Assembly: GCA_030640885.1 (NCBI GenBank)
Contig: DAOWIN010000132.1
Location: 1 to 7,486, forward strand
DNA from: Candidatus Omnitrophota bacterium
Lineage (GTDB): Bacteria; Omnitrophota; 4484-213
Direction of reading: 5' to 3'
Length of the DNA: 7,486 bases
Each line of letters starts with the position of its first letter. Position 1 is the stretch's first letter. A program made the translations under genes and the position numbers. Below, one piece after another: positions 1 to 5,279 of the stretch. The notes under the pieces were generated by a model, which was given only the letters and a program-made list of their open reading frames with translations, was not told the DNA's origin and did no database searches.

Positions 1-473
1 AAAAGGTTGTCTTTTACTAAAGAACCGTTATTTAATGACATATGTTGCCTAGTGCTTGCCCATTTGTAATCCCAGGGTTTCTTTATTATACCAGCCTTTA
101 CGGGATTTATAAGAATATATCGAGTAGCAGCTAATAAATGATTCTCATCAAGGACATAGGAGGCAAATCTGCCCTGCCACAGATATCCTCTCCATTTCTC
201 CCTAAAATTAATGAATCTTGTATAGTTGCGGTGAGTCTCTGCTATTGCTCGAGCTAAACTTCCATCTTTATGAGGCGTTGCTATAAGATGGACGTGGTTA
301 GGCATAAGGCAGTAAGACATAATATCTACCTTAAACCTCTTTGAATAGGTATTAAGTAAGCGTAAATATTCATCATAGTCATCTTCATTGAAGAATACTT
401 GCTAGCGCCGATTGCCTCTTTGGATTATATGATGCGGGTGTTCAGGAGCTATTACTCTTGCTATCCTTGCCAT
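1..473 (-). pseudogene. IS200-like REP-associated tyrosine transposase (RAYT), amber-interrupted and cut by window edge
   Basis: This frame encodes a Y1-type HUH transposase, a family that nicks single-stranded DNA at REP-like or IS200-type ends. It opens with MARIARVIAPEHPHHIIQRG, the usual RAYT N-terminus. The HUH histidines are H60 and H62 (PNHVHLI), followed by LWQGRF near residues 98-103 and RYILINPVKAG from 118, where Y119 is the likely catalytic tyrosine. Codon 24 (402-404) is TAG in the conserved GNRR-Q-VFF stretch, where relatives usually have Gln; a C-to-T change of CAG would explain it. The rest of the frame stays open to the window edge, so the lesion looks recent. The C-terminus lies outside the window. 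No well-spaced Shine-Dalgarno sequence precedes the ATG at 471-473; the purine run GAGAGGAAAA is about 15 bases away. The family call is firm. Whether the gene is dead, suppressed or miscalled at one base cannot be told from sequence alone. Confidence 0.9.
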
Positions 474-502
474 AGATGAGTTTTATGTTTTCCTCTCATT
501 CC

Positions 503-537
503 TGTCAAGAAAAAATTGGTATTGTGTCCCCCGATTT
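503..537 (-). repeat. Mobile-element end repeat, copy A (GGGGGACACAATA core)
   Basis: On the minus strand this reads AAATCGGGGGACACAATACC followed by AATTTTTTCTTGACA. It is nearly identical to copy B at 573-605, apart from one substitution and two extra A bases. It lies about 30 bases upstream of the transposase ATG in the same orientation, so it is probably the transposase-proximal end of the element or a REP-like substrate. The link to the transposase rests on proximity and repetition. Confidence 0.75.
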
Positions 538-619
538 TGGAGAGTTAAATAAAGCGTCTTGTTTTTTATCCATGTCAAGAAAATTAGTATTGTGTCCCCC
601 GATTTATCCTCTCCAAAAT
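534..619. repeat. 11-bp perfect inverted repeat around copy B
   Basis: ATTTTGGAGAG at 534-544 is the exact reverse complement of CTCTCCAAAAT at 609-619. The 64-base loop holds repeat copy B. The left arm begins inside the end of copy A and the right arm lies in the 3' coding end of the DUF3568 gene (the codons for KILER). An arm pair this long and this close is unlikely by chance. It could be a subterminal hairpin recognised by the transposase or a product of rearrangement. Confidence 0.55.
573..605 (-). repeat. Mobile-element end repeat, copy B, overlapping the DUF3568 gene end
   Basis: This second direct copy starts 70 bases from copy A. On the minus strand it reads AAATCGGGGGACACAATACT followed by AATTTTCTTGACA. 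Its first 22 bases are read as the last codons and the TAA stop of the DUF3568 gene (584-976), so the repeat was most likely placed inside the 3' end of that gene. Confidence 0.75.
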
Positions 620-976
620 TTTACGGGCAGCCTCTTCATTGCTGATGACACCAACACGTACTTCAACCCGCGAAGTTGACTGTGAAACTTTATGGACATC
701 AATCCAAATAGTTTTTCCATCAGTATATTTACTCATAATTTGCGCGACGTTGTCCTTCTTAGTTTCTTTTCTAACATCGAGTTTAAGCGACTTCAATGCA
801 GATTTAGCAGCTTGTATTGTTTTCTCAAAAGAAGCATTGACCTCTTGAGTTAACTTGCCGGAAAGCCACACTGACGTCCCAGCTCCTGCTGCAGCACCCG
901 CTAATAAAGCAACACATCCACAGGCATTAACTAAAAATAAAATTGAAAAAATGAACAAGGCAATCTTCCTGAACAT
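584..976 (-). CDS. DUF3568-family lipoprotein with transposon-altered C-terminus
   Basis: This is a small exported protein of 130 residues. The N-terminal hydrophobic signal (residues 4-18) runs into a Cys-containing site, ACGC at 18-21, so lipidation at C19 or C21 is likely; neither fits the lipobox perfectly. A Gly/Ala-rich segment (GAAAGAG at 27-33) follows, then an alpha/beta domain with EVNASFEKTIQAAKSALKSL, a central strand pair and EVRVGVISNEEAARKILERI. This layout is typical of DUF3568, a family of unknown function found in Gram-negative envelopes. The last residues, roughly NRGTQY, and the stop are encoded by mobile-element repeat copy B, so the native C-terminal few residues have been replaced; the conserved body appears complete. 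AAGGAGAA lies a good distance before the ATG. The gene follows the exported helical-repeat gene after 82 bases. A DUF3568-like domain also ends the protein at 2074-3039. Confidence 0.88.
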   Translation of the reverse strand: MFRKIALFIFSILFLVNACGCVALLAGAAAGAGTSVWLSGKLTQEVNASFEKTIQAAKSALKSLKLDVRKETKKDNVAQIMSKYTDGKTIWIDVHKVSQSTSRVEVRVGVISNEEAARKILERINRGTQY

Positions 977-1058
977 ACTATTCTCCTTTGCTTAAAACTT
1001 TCTGTTAACGATCAGAAAAACACTGAAGATAAGTTTAGAAAGTTCTCAAATTTTAACC

Positions 1059-1607
1059 TTATTCCTTACCCTTACCCTTTCCAGAAGATTTCCCTTTGGA
1101 AGCTGCCTTTTCTTTGGACTTGCTCTGTTTACGCCCCATCTTTTCTTGCTCTTTTTCTTCTTTCTTCTGCTGTTTTAATTGCGCTCTTTCCTGCTTTCTC
1201 TGCTGTATTGCTTCATGAACTTTTGCCGCTAAATCCTTTCCCTTGAGCCCTGCTGCTAACGCCGCATGAGCTGCCTGAGAAACGATGTTTCCTGCCTCTT
1301 TCGGGTCCTCGCCATCTTCTACCAACTCATTCATAGATTCAACTGAATCTTTTAATACTTTTCCTTTTACTCCCTTCTTTGACAGACCAACCACTACATC
1401 TTCAATATCCTTCTTCTTTGCTCCTTTGCCGAACATATTTTTAACTGGTTCTGTGATATCTTCTATGTCTTCCGGTGATACGCCTTCCTGCCTTAGTTCG
1501 CTCTTCAGCTCTTCAAAAACCGTAGAGTCTTCTTCAGCAAAAACACAATTTGAGGCTACAAAACTCAACAATCCTAAAGTTAAAAAGCTAAACAATATTC
1601 TCTTCAT
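1059..1607 (-). CDS. Exported helical-repeat protein with Lys/Glu-rich tail, function unknown
   Basis: I do not recognise a named family. The protein has 182 residues and begins with a signal peptide (MKRILFSFLTLGLLSFVASN) and a likely signal peptidase I site after VFA at residue 24; C21 is not in a good lipobox. Residues 30-137 form about five weakly similar helical units of roughly 20 residues, visible as SPEDIEDI, KKKDIEDVV, KVLKDSVESM, EAGNIVSQA and KDLAAKVHEAI, mostly separated by Gly turns. From residue 137 the chain is almost entirely Lys, Glu, Gln, Ser and Gly, ending in GKGKGKE; it is probably a disordered, very basic tail that could bind acidic polymers, nucleic acid or membrane. 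A strong Shine-Dalgarno sequence, AAGGAGGATAGG, abuts the ATG. It lies 27 bases after the lipoprotein gene at 1635-1994, so the two are probably co-transcribed. Confidence 0.85.
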   Translation of the reverse strand: MKRILFSFLTLGLLSFVASNCVFAEEDSTVFEELKSELRQEGVSPEDIEDITEPVKNMFGKGAKKKDIEDVVVGLSKKGVKGKVLKDSVESMNELVEDGEDPKEAGNIVSQAAHAALAAGLKGKDLAAKVHEAIQQRKQERAQLKQQKKEEKEQEKMGRKQSKSKEKAASKGKSSGKGKGKE

Positions 1608-1634
1608 CCTATCCTCCTTATTTTAATAGTAATG

Positions 1635-1994
1635 TCATTGACCGAACCCCGGCAATTTTTTCTTTACATCCTCCACGGCACCTCCCGCGGCTTCCTTTGC
1701 TTTGGCAACTAAAGCTTCCTTGGCCTTCTCTAGTAAATCCTTCGCTTCCTGGGAATCCTTATCCACATACCTTAAGATATACTGAGTTATATCTACTGCC
1801 TGCTGAAATTCTTTTGAGTTGTAAAAGGCTTTGGCTTGTTTAATTAGATAATCTGCCTTCTGGTCTACAGTCTCCATGGATTTAGCAGTCTGCATAGCCT
1901 CTTTGCTCGATGTAGCTTTGTCTTGTGCGCACCCGGTCAATATCAGGCTTAAAACCATACTGGATACCGCAACAACACCGAAAAGCTTCTTCAT
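1635..1994 (-). CDS. Small TPR-like outer-envelope lipoprotein
   Basis: This predicted lipoprotein of 119 residues has an N-terminal signal ending in a good lipobox, LTGC at residues 19-22, so the mature chain would be lipidated on C22. Residues 44-95 form amphipathic helices in a TPR-like arrangement: ADYLIKQAKAFYNSKEFQQA, then a second helix pair ending in EAKDLLEKAKEAL. This resembles the tetratricopeptide modules of bacterial envelope assembly lipoproteins, and the partner is unknown. The C-terminus (KKKLPGFGQ) is basic. I chose the ATG at 1992-1994 because GGGGGTGAT, a near-perfect anti-16S match, lies at the right distance before it; an in-frame GTG at 2001-2003 would add three residues but overlaps that site. 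Upstream is the AsmA-like gene (79-base gap), downstream the helical-repeat gene. Confidence 0.85.
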   Translation of the reverse strand: MKKLFGVVAVSSMVLSLILTGCAQDKATSSKEAMQTAKSMETVDQKADYLIKQAKAFYNSKEFQQAVDITQYILRYVDKDSQEAKDLLEKAKEALVAKAKEAAGGAVEDVKKKLPGFGQ

Positions 1995-2017
1995 AACAAT
2001 CACCCCCTTTTCTCCCT

Positions 2018-2047
2018 CTTATAGAACTATACTAATTGTATTGTAAA
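2018..2047 (-). promoter_or_regulatory. Candidate sigma-70-type promoter upstream of the TPR-like lipoprotein gene
   Basis: On the minus strand TTTACA (2047-2042) and TATAAG (2023-2018) are separated by 18 bases, each one mismatch from the consensus -35 and -10 hexamers. A start about 7 bases downstream would leave a short leader holding the GGGGGTGAT ribosome-binding site. It could drive the lipoprotein, helical-repeat and DUF3568 genes separately from the AsmA-like gene. The evidence is sequence match only, and matches of this quality are common in AT-rich DNA. Confidence 0.35.
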
Positions 2048-2073
2048 CTACGGAAGACCTTGATTTCTTTTGC

Positions 2074-3039
2074 CTATTTTAGTTCTTCAGAAATTTGATG
2101 AAGAACGCCTCCTGCAATTTGAGATTTTGGAATTAAATATTTTCTTGCTGAAACAGTGACCTGAACTGTTTTATCAGTTTTCTTCACAATTTTTATTGTA
2201 ACATTGCAACCACTTACTTTACCCTTTATTATCCCGGTAGTCTTATCTTCCTGTCCACTCTCGCCCATTTCTCGCATAACCTTAAGAGAGGTGTTAAATA
2301 CTTTCTCATAATCTACATCAAAATCAATCTGGGAACTATCCTTGCCGATCAGCATACCTGCAACGCCGGCTGGTAGAAAGCCAACCCCAAGCACGGCAGC
2401 CGCTCCGTAAATGCCCGCGCCTTTAATCGCTGTTTTCTTCATCGGTTCTGTTAGTATTAAAACAGCTAACTGCTGGACACTGGTGATATTTTGATAGGTT
2501 TTTTCTTTAATGCCAATATCATATACCTGAATGGAAGGCTTATCACCCACGCTGAAATCCTTATAGATTACCTTACCGATACTTAAGGTAAAAATATCAA
2601 TTTGCAGAGGCATCTGTCCAGAAGGTTTTCCCTCTTTTGGTTTAGAAGGCTCCTCCTTCTGCTGAGCAACCTTTAATGAATCCACGTTTAATTTGCCCTC
2701 TTTGTTTTTAATCACAACTAATTCATTTAAATTGACAACCACCAATGGTAAATGCAATTTTCCTTTTAATAGGGCCCCTAAGTTATAATCAACGCTTACC
2801 TCTGGAATATCCAAAAATGGCTCTTTAGGATATCCCTTAGGGTTATAAATTCTGAAGCCTTTTATTCGCACAGCCTGCTTAAAAAGGCTTAGAGAAAAAC
2901 CATCGATTTTAACCGGTGCTCCAATAACCTTTGTGGTTCCAGCTGTAACCACAGACTTTATTAAACTGTCTTTTACAATGCCAAGAAGAATAATTCCGAC
3001 AACAACTATTAACCCAAGGATAACCAACTTTTTTCTCAT
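2074..3039 (-). CDS. AsmA-like envelope protein with a C-terminal DUF3568-like domain
   Basis: This membrane-anchored protein has 321 residues. Residues 5-22 form one transmembrane helix. Residues 28-122 resemble the start of the AsmA/DUF748 superfamily: VKIDGFSLSLFKQAVRIKGF, then FLDIPEVSVDYNL and LVVVNLNELVVIKNKEGKLNVDSL. That superfamily builds beta-rich periplasmic proteins linked to outer-membrane lipid homeostasis. A Lys/Glu/Pro linker (126-142) and a second beta block (145-195) follow. A Gly/Ala-rich hydrophobic segment lies at 207-232. Residues 238-321 (DVDYEKVFNTSLKVMREMG through SARKYLIPKSQIAGGVLHQI) match the strand-helix layout of the DUF3568 protein encoded at 584-976. The AsmA part is short compared with full-length AsmA proteins. 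AGGGGGT lies six bases before the ATG. The stop is TAG. The fusion assignment is my own reading by eye and needs profile confirmation; the AsmA-like N-terminus is the safer call. Confidence 0.8.
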   Translation of the reverse strand: MRKKLVILGLIVVVGIILLGIVKDSLIKSVVTAGTTKVIGAPVKIDGFSLSLFKQAVRIKGFRIYNPKGYPKEPFLDIPEVSVDYNLGALLKGKLHLPLVVVNLNELVVIKNKEGKLNVDSLKVAQQKEEPSKPKEGKPSGQMPLQIDIFTLSIGKVIYKDFSVGDKPSIQVYDIGIKEKTYQNITSVQQLAVLILTEPMKKTAIKGAGIYGAAAVLGVGFLPAGVAGMLIGKDSSQIDFDVDYEKVFNTSLKVMREMGESGQEDKTTGIIKGKVSGCNVTIKIVKKTDKTVQVTVSARKYLIPKSQIAGGVLHQISEELK

Positions 3040-3068
3040 ATTTACCCCCTTCAGTTCATGGAAAAATT

Positions 3069-3233
3069 TTATATGTCTTTTAGGAGCTTATTTTCCGGAG
3101 TCTTGTCAATAATATCTCCGAACGCTCTTAAAGATTCTAATAAACTCTATAACTCTTTATTTTGTGCAACAGGTATATTATCGCCTCCTCTTTGTTCTAA
3201 AGCATCAATAACATATTTTATTGCCGGACATAA
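3069..3233 (-). pseudogene. Orphan coding remnant, amber-interrupted, family unknown
   Basis: One minus-strand frame reads like protein on both sides of a TAG at 3147-3149. Upstream it gives AIKYVIDALEQRGGDNIPVA, ending NKEL. Downstream it gives SLLESLRAFGDIIDKTPENK, then LLKDI and TAA at 3069-3071. Helix-like composition and charge spacing are kept across the stop, and the frame runs without a start codon into the AAATCG repeat patch at 3233. The likeliest reading is the 3' remnant of a gene whose front was removed when the repeat or element arrived. I do not recognise the family. It could instead be a chance open frame in a 255-base intergenic region. Confidence 0.4.
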
Positions 3234-3287
3234 AATCGGAAATCGAAAATCGAAATCAGGGACACAATAGCGAAATCGGAAATCGAA
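3233..3287. repeat. AAATCG short-unit repeat patch with 15-bp direct repeat
   Basis: AAATCGGAAATCGAA occurs exactly at 3233-3247 and again at 3273-3287, with further AAATCG-like units in between. The last unit also pairs with the end of the adjacent gene: AAATCG (3280-3285), loop AATG, CGATTT (3290-3295). That gives a 6-bp hairpin touching the stop codon of the FmdB-like gene. It is not followed by a T run on the minus strand, so it is a poor intrinsic terminator. Confidence 0.65.
3259..3269 (+). repeat. Solo copy of the mobile-element core GGGACACAATA, opposite orientation
   Basis: This 11-base core is identical to the core of copies A and B near the transposase but faces the plus strand. 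Nothing that looks like a transposase is beside it. It sits inside the AAATCG patch, between the FmdB-like gene and the broken remnant, so it may be an end left by an excised or decayed element. Confidence 0.5.
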
Positions 3288-3294
3288 TGCGATT

Positions 3295-3501
3295 TTAGAG
3301 AGGGCAGGTTCCTGTCGGACAACTTGAACCAGAAGAACCAGGCCCTTGGCTTGATCTTCCTATACTGAACGGACTAAAAGTCTTCTCAATATTTTTGCTG
3401 CCGCATTTTTTGCACTTAAACTCTGTTTTTTCAGCAGTTACTCCTATTAACAAATCAAATTTCTCGCTACAATCTTTACAGACATAAGTATGTATAGGCA
3501 T
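3295..3501 (-). CDS. FmdB-family zinc-ribbon protein
   Basis: A 68-residue protein of the FmdB (CxxC_CxxC_SSSS) family. The N-terminal zinc ribbon uses C8, C11, C30 and C33 (YVCKDCSEKFD and FKCKKCGSKN). The second half is a flexible Ser/Gly tail (SSQGPGSSGSS) ending in CPTGTCPL, the usual Cys-containing end of this family. The name comes from a putative regulator of a formamidase operon, but most members have no proven role; nucleic-acid or protein binding is an inference from the ribbon. AAGGAGGAGAG lies just before the ATG, which gives a confident start at the characteristic MPIHTY. The gene follows the thioredoxin-like gene after 98 bases, and the AAATCG repeat patch adjoins its stop. Confidence 0.92.
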   Translation of the reverse strand: MPIHTYVCKDCSEKFDLLIGVTAEKTEFKCKKCGSKNIEKTFSPFSIGRSSQGPGSSGSSCPTGTCPL

Positions 3502-3599
3502 AATCTCTCCTCCTTTCCTTCTAGAAATCTACTAAAACAGGAATGTCTGAGTTAAGTACCTCAAAATAAAAAAATCTGGTTAGATAACTTAATCTCGTC

Positions 3600-3944
3600 C
3601 TAATCCTTAAATACTTCATCCAATATATCGATTATCTGTCCCTCATTTTGAATACTGCTTGTAGCCTTAACGACTCGGCCATTTTTAAAATAAACAGTAA
3701 AAGGTAATCCCCTAAAGTAAGAGCATTCCGGCAAATTTTTGATAAAAGAAGCTGCCGAAATATCAAAATCTAGATCTTTCATCTGAACATGCGGATATTC
3801 AGACTCCAATTTCTCCATGAGACCATAAACGGGGATACACATCGGCCCCATTCTCCCGCAACAAATCATAACATTCGCATTACCTTTAATCAACTCCTCA
3901 ATTCCCTCATGACTCTCTGCATGCTTGAGATTCGTATCCAACAT
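3600..3944 (-). CDS. Thioredoxin-fold protein lacking a CxxC active site
   Basis: A 114-residue single-domain protein with thioredoxin-like layout: helix, strand, active-site loop, helix, a DLDFDISAAS strand region, then the cis-proline strand GLPFTVYFKNG (P81) and a C-terminal helix. The active-site region reads ICCGRMGPMC at residues 27-36. Where thioredoxins have CGPC this protein has MGPM, with cysteines displaced to C28, C29 and C36. Classical dithiol exchange is therefore doubtful; metal or cluster binding, or a binding-only role, is possible. I chose the ATG at 3942-3944 because AGGAGG lies seven bases upstream; an ATG at 3948-3950 sits almost on top of that site. Its ribosome-binding site directly follows the stop of the YggS-family gene, 14 bases away, so the two are translated from one message. 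Confidence 0.85.
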   Translation of the reverse strand: MLDTNLKHAESHEGIEELIKGNANVMICCGRMGPMCIPVYGLMEKLESEYPHVQMKDLDFDISAASFIKNLPECSYFRGLPFTVYFKNGRVVKATSSIQNEGQIIDILDEVFKD

Positions 3945-3958
3945 TACCATACCTCCTC

Positions 3959-4648
3959 TTAGTTGTTTAAATCACAGCTTCTTTTGCCAAATATAACTGT
4001 CCCTAATCTTACCATATTAGCCCCTTCTTCAATTGCTATCTTGTAAGAATTGGACATGCCCATAGAAAGATATTTCAAATCTACATTGGAAATACCGGTG
4101 TCTTTCAATTTATCAAAAATTTCTTTTGTCTTTCTGAAATAAGGCCTTGCGTCTTCCGGATCTCCGACCCTGGGGCCCATCGTCATTAATCCTTTCAATT
4201 TTAGATACCTTAGTTTTGAAATTTCAATTGCTATTCTTTTTATCATTTCATAGTCAGGTTTAACTCCGCACTTTGTTATTTCGCTGCCTATGTTCACTTC
4301 TATAAAAACAGAGGTTACTTTGTCCATTCTCTCCGCCCTTTTATCTACAGCTTCCGCAAGTTCAGTTGAATCAATTGTCTGAATACAGTCAAATACTTTT
4401 AATGCCTTATTAATCTTATTTTTCTGCAAAGAGCCTATCATATGCCACTCTAATTTTTTAGCATCTTCACCAAGGGAAATATACAGTTTCTCCGCTTCAT
4501 AAACATAATTCTCTCCGATAATTTCCGCTCCGGCAGAAATTACTTCTTCGATTTCTTCCTTTGTTCTCATCTTAGCTGCTAAAACTATCTTTACATAATC
4601 AGGGATTTCTCTTCTAATTTGTAAATAATTTTTTCTTATACTCATCAT
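3959..4648 (-). CDS. YggS/PLPBP-family pyridoxal-phosphate homeostasis protein
   Basis: A 229-residue protein of the COG0325 family: fold-type III PLP-binding proteins without known catalysis that buffer PLP and affect vitamin B6 and amino-acid homeostasis. Expected motifs are all present: the PLP lysine K26 in VLAAKMRT, GENYV (45-49), WHMIGSLQKNK (68-78), EVNIGSEITKCG (117-128), LKGLMTMGP, LSMGMS (194-199) and RLGTVIFGKR (214-223) for phosphate binding. The length matches the family. I use the ATG at 4646-4648, which has GAGG six bases upstream; a TTG at 4658-4660 would add four residues. The upstream gap of 126 bases contains a weak promoter candidate. The thioredoxin-like gene follows directly. 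Such genes often sit beside cell-division or proline genes; here the neighbours are redox and damage-control families. Confidence 0.95.
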   Translation of the reverse strand: MMSIRKNYLQIRREIPDYVKIVLAAKMRTKEEIEEVISAGAEIIGENYVYEAEKLYISLGEDAKKLEWHMIGSLQKNKINKALKVFDCIQTIDSTELAEAVDKRAERMDKVTSVFIEVNIGSEITKCGVKPDYEMIKRIAIEISKLRYLKLKGLMTMGPRVGDPEDARPYFRKTKEIFDKLKDTGISNVDLKYLSMGMSNSYKIAIEEGANMVRLGTVIFGKRSCDLNN

Positions 4649-4706
4649 CCCCCGCCTCAAAAGCTTTAAGCGATTCTTAGAAATAAATCAATAAAGCGAA
4701 TTAGAT

Positions 4707-4735
4707 ATAATGTGCTTTTCCAACTGCATTAGCAA
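4707..4735 (-). promoter_or_regulatory. Weak promoter candidate before the YggS-family gene
   Basis: TTGCTA (4735-4730) and CATTAT (4712-4707) are 17 bases apart on the minus strand, each four of six matches to consensus. The 126-base gap after the Nudix gene is the only sizeable gap within the enzyme block, so a separate promoter here is plausible. The hexamers are weak, and no clear terminator for the preceding operon is visible in this gap. Confidence 0.2.
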
Positions 4736-4774
4736 CTTGAACTTAGCCGGTCAATAAATAAGCAGCCGGAAAAT

Positions 4775-5278
4775 TCACTTTATTTTTTTATAAACCTCTT
4801 CAATTATCTTTCTGTGAGTTAAAAAAGGAACGTAAGGGATATTCCTTCGGCTTACGAATTTAGCCTCTTTTACCTCACTATTTATAGAGATATCCTCATG
4901 TATTGCACTGACTATAAAGCCAATTACCAACAAACTTCCATATTTTTTGGTTCTCTGAATATAAACCCCTGTTAATCTTGTAATTTCCCCATCTATCCCC
5001 GTTTCTTCCTTTAGTTCCCTCAAACAGGTATCTTCAGGAGTTTCATTCCATTCAACGAATCCGCCGGGTAAAGCCCATCTGTTCTTGCCGGGTTCGATAT
5101 TTCTTTTAGCTATGAGTATTTTGCCCTTTTTATTTATTGCTGCGCAAGCCGCAACCGGTATAGGATTTTTATAATGTATCCAGCCGCATTTTTGGCAAAC
5201 CAATCTTTTTCGGCCGTCTACTTGAGTCTTGCGTAAGTAATATCTGCATAGAGGGCAAAATTTAAATGTGCACTCCAT
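4775..5278 (-). CDS. Zinc-ribbon Nudix hydrolase
   Basis: A 167-residue protein with two parts. The N-terminal zinc ribbon has C8, C11, C28 and C31 (FCPLCR and CQKCGW), like the ribbon of NADH pyrophosphatases. The Nudix domain follows from about residue 42 and contains a perfect Nudix box: G73, five residues, E79, seven residues, then RELKEETGI (87-95). Nudix enzymes hydrolyse a nucleoside diphosphate linked to another group, using Mg2+ held by the REXXEE glutamates. It is much shorter than NudC and lacks the extra N-terminal domain, so NADH specificity is not implied; the substrate is unknown. The ATG lies one base after the stop of the DUF89 gene, with AGGAAA in the end of that gene as the likely ribosome-binding site, which suggests translational coupling. 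Confidence 0.94.
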   Translation of the reverse strand: MECTFKFCPLCRYYLRKTQVDGRKRLVCQKCGWIHYKNPIPVAACAAINKKGKILIAKRNIEPGKNRWALPGGFVEWNETPEDTCLRELKEETGIDGEITRLTGVYIQRTKKYGSLLVIGFIVSAIHEDISINSEVKEAKFVSRRNIPYVPFLTHRKIIEEVYKKIK

Positions 5279-5279
5279 T

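Noticed and set aside
503..605. CRISPR array suggested by two ~34-base direct repeats about 70 bases apart
   Set aside because: There are only two copies, both in transposase context, with a diverged copy in opposite orientation elsewhere and no cas genes.
996..1044. Intrinsic terminator between the helical-repeat gene and the DUF3568 gene (AACTTTCT / AGAAAGTT)
   Set aside because: The 8-bp arms are AT-rich, the loop is 33 bases and there is no T run in the right place on the minus strand.
1285..1626. Plus-strand frame of 113 codons opposite the helical-repeat gene
   Set aside because: Its Ser/Phe/Pro-rich composition is the expected antisense shadow of a Lys/Glu-rich gene, and the minus-strand gene has a strong ribosome-binding site and signal peptide.
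402..3149. Reassignment of TAG to an amino acid, suggested by two protein-like frames with internal amber codons
   Set aside because: TAG is also the natural terminator of two intact genes (2074-2076 and 3600-3602). Both interrupted frames lie in mobile or repeat-linked DNA where decay is expected. No suppressor tRNA is in the window.
3058..3270. Plus-strand frame of 70 codons across the intergenic region
   Set aside because: No ribosome-binding site, it crosses the AAATCG repeats and ends in the mobile-element core; the minus-strand remnant in the same place has the more protein-like composition.
3549..3596. Terminator-like inverted repeat GAGTTAAGT / ACTTAATCTC after the thioredoxin-like gene
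   Set aside because: The stem is AT-rich with a bulge and a 29-base loop; the nearby T run lies inside the loop rather than after the stem.
4775..5278. Annotation of the Nudix gene as NudC NADH pyrophosphatase
   Set aside because: It shares the zinc ribbon and Nudix box but is far shorter than NudC and lacks its N-terminal domain, so the substrate is left open.
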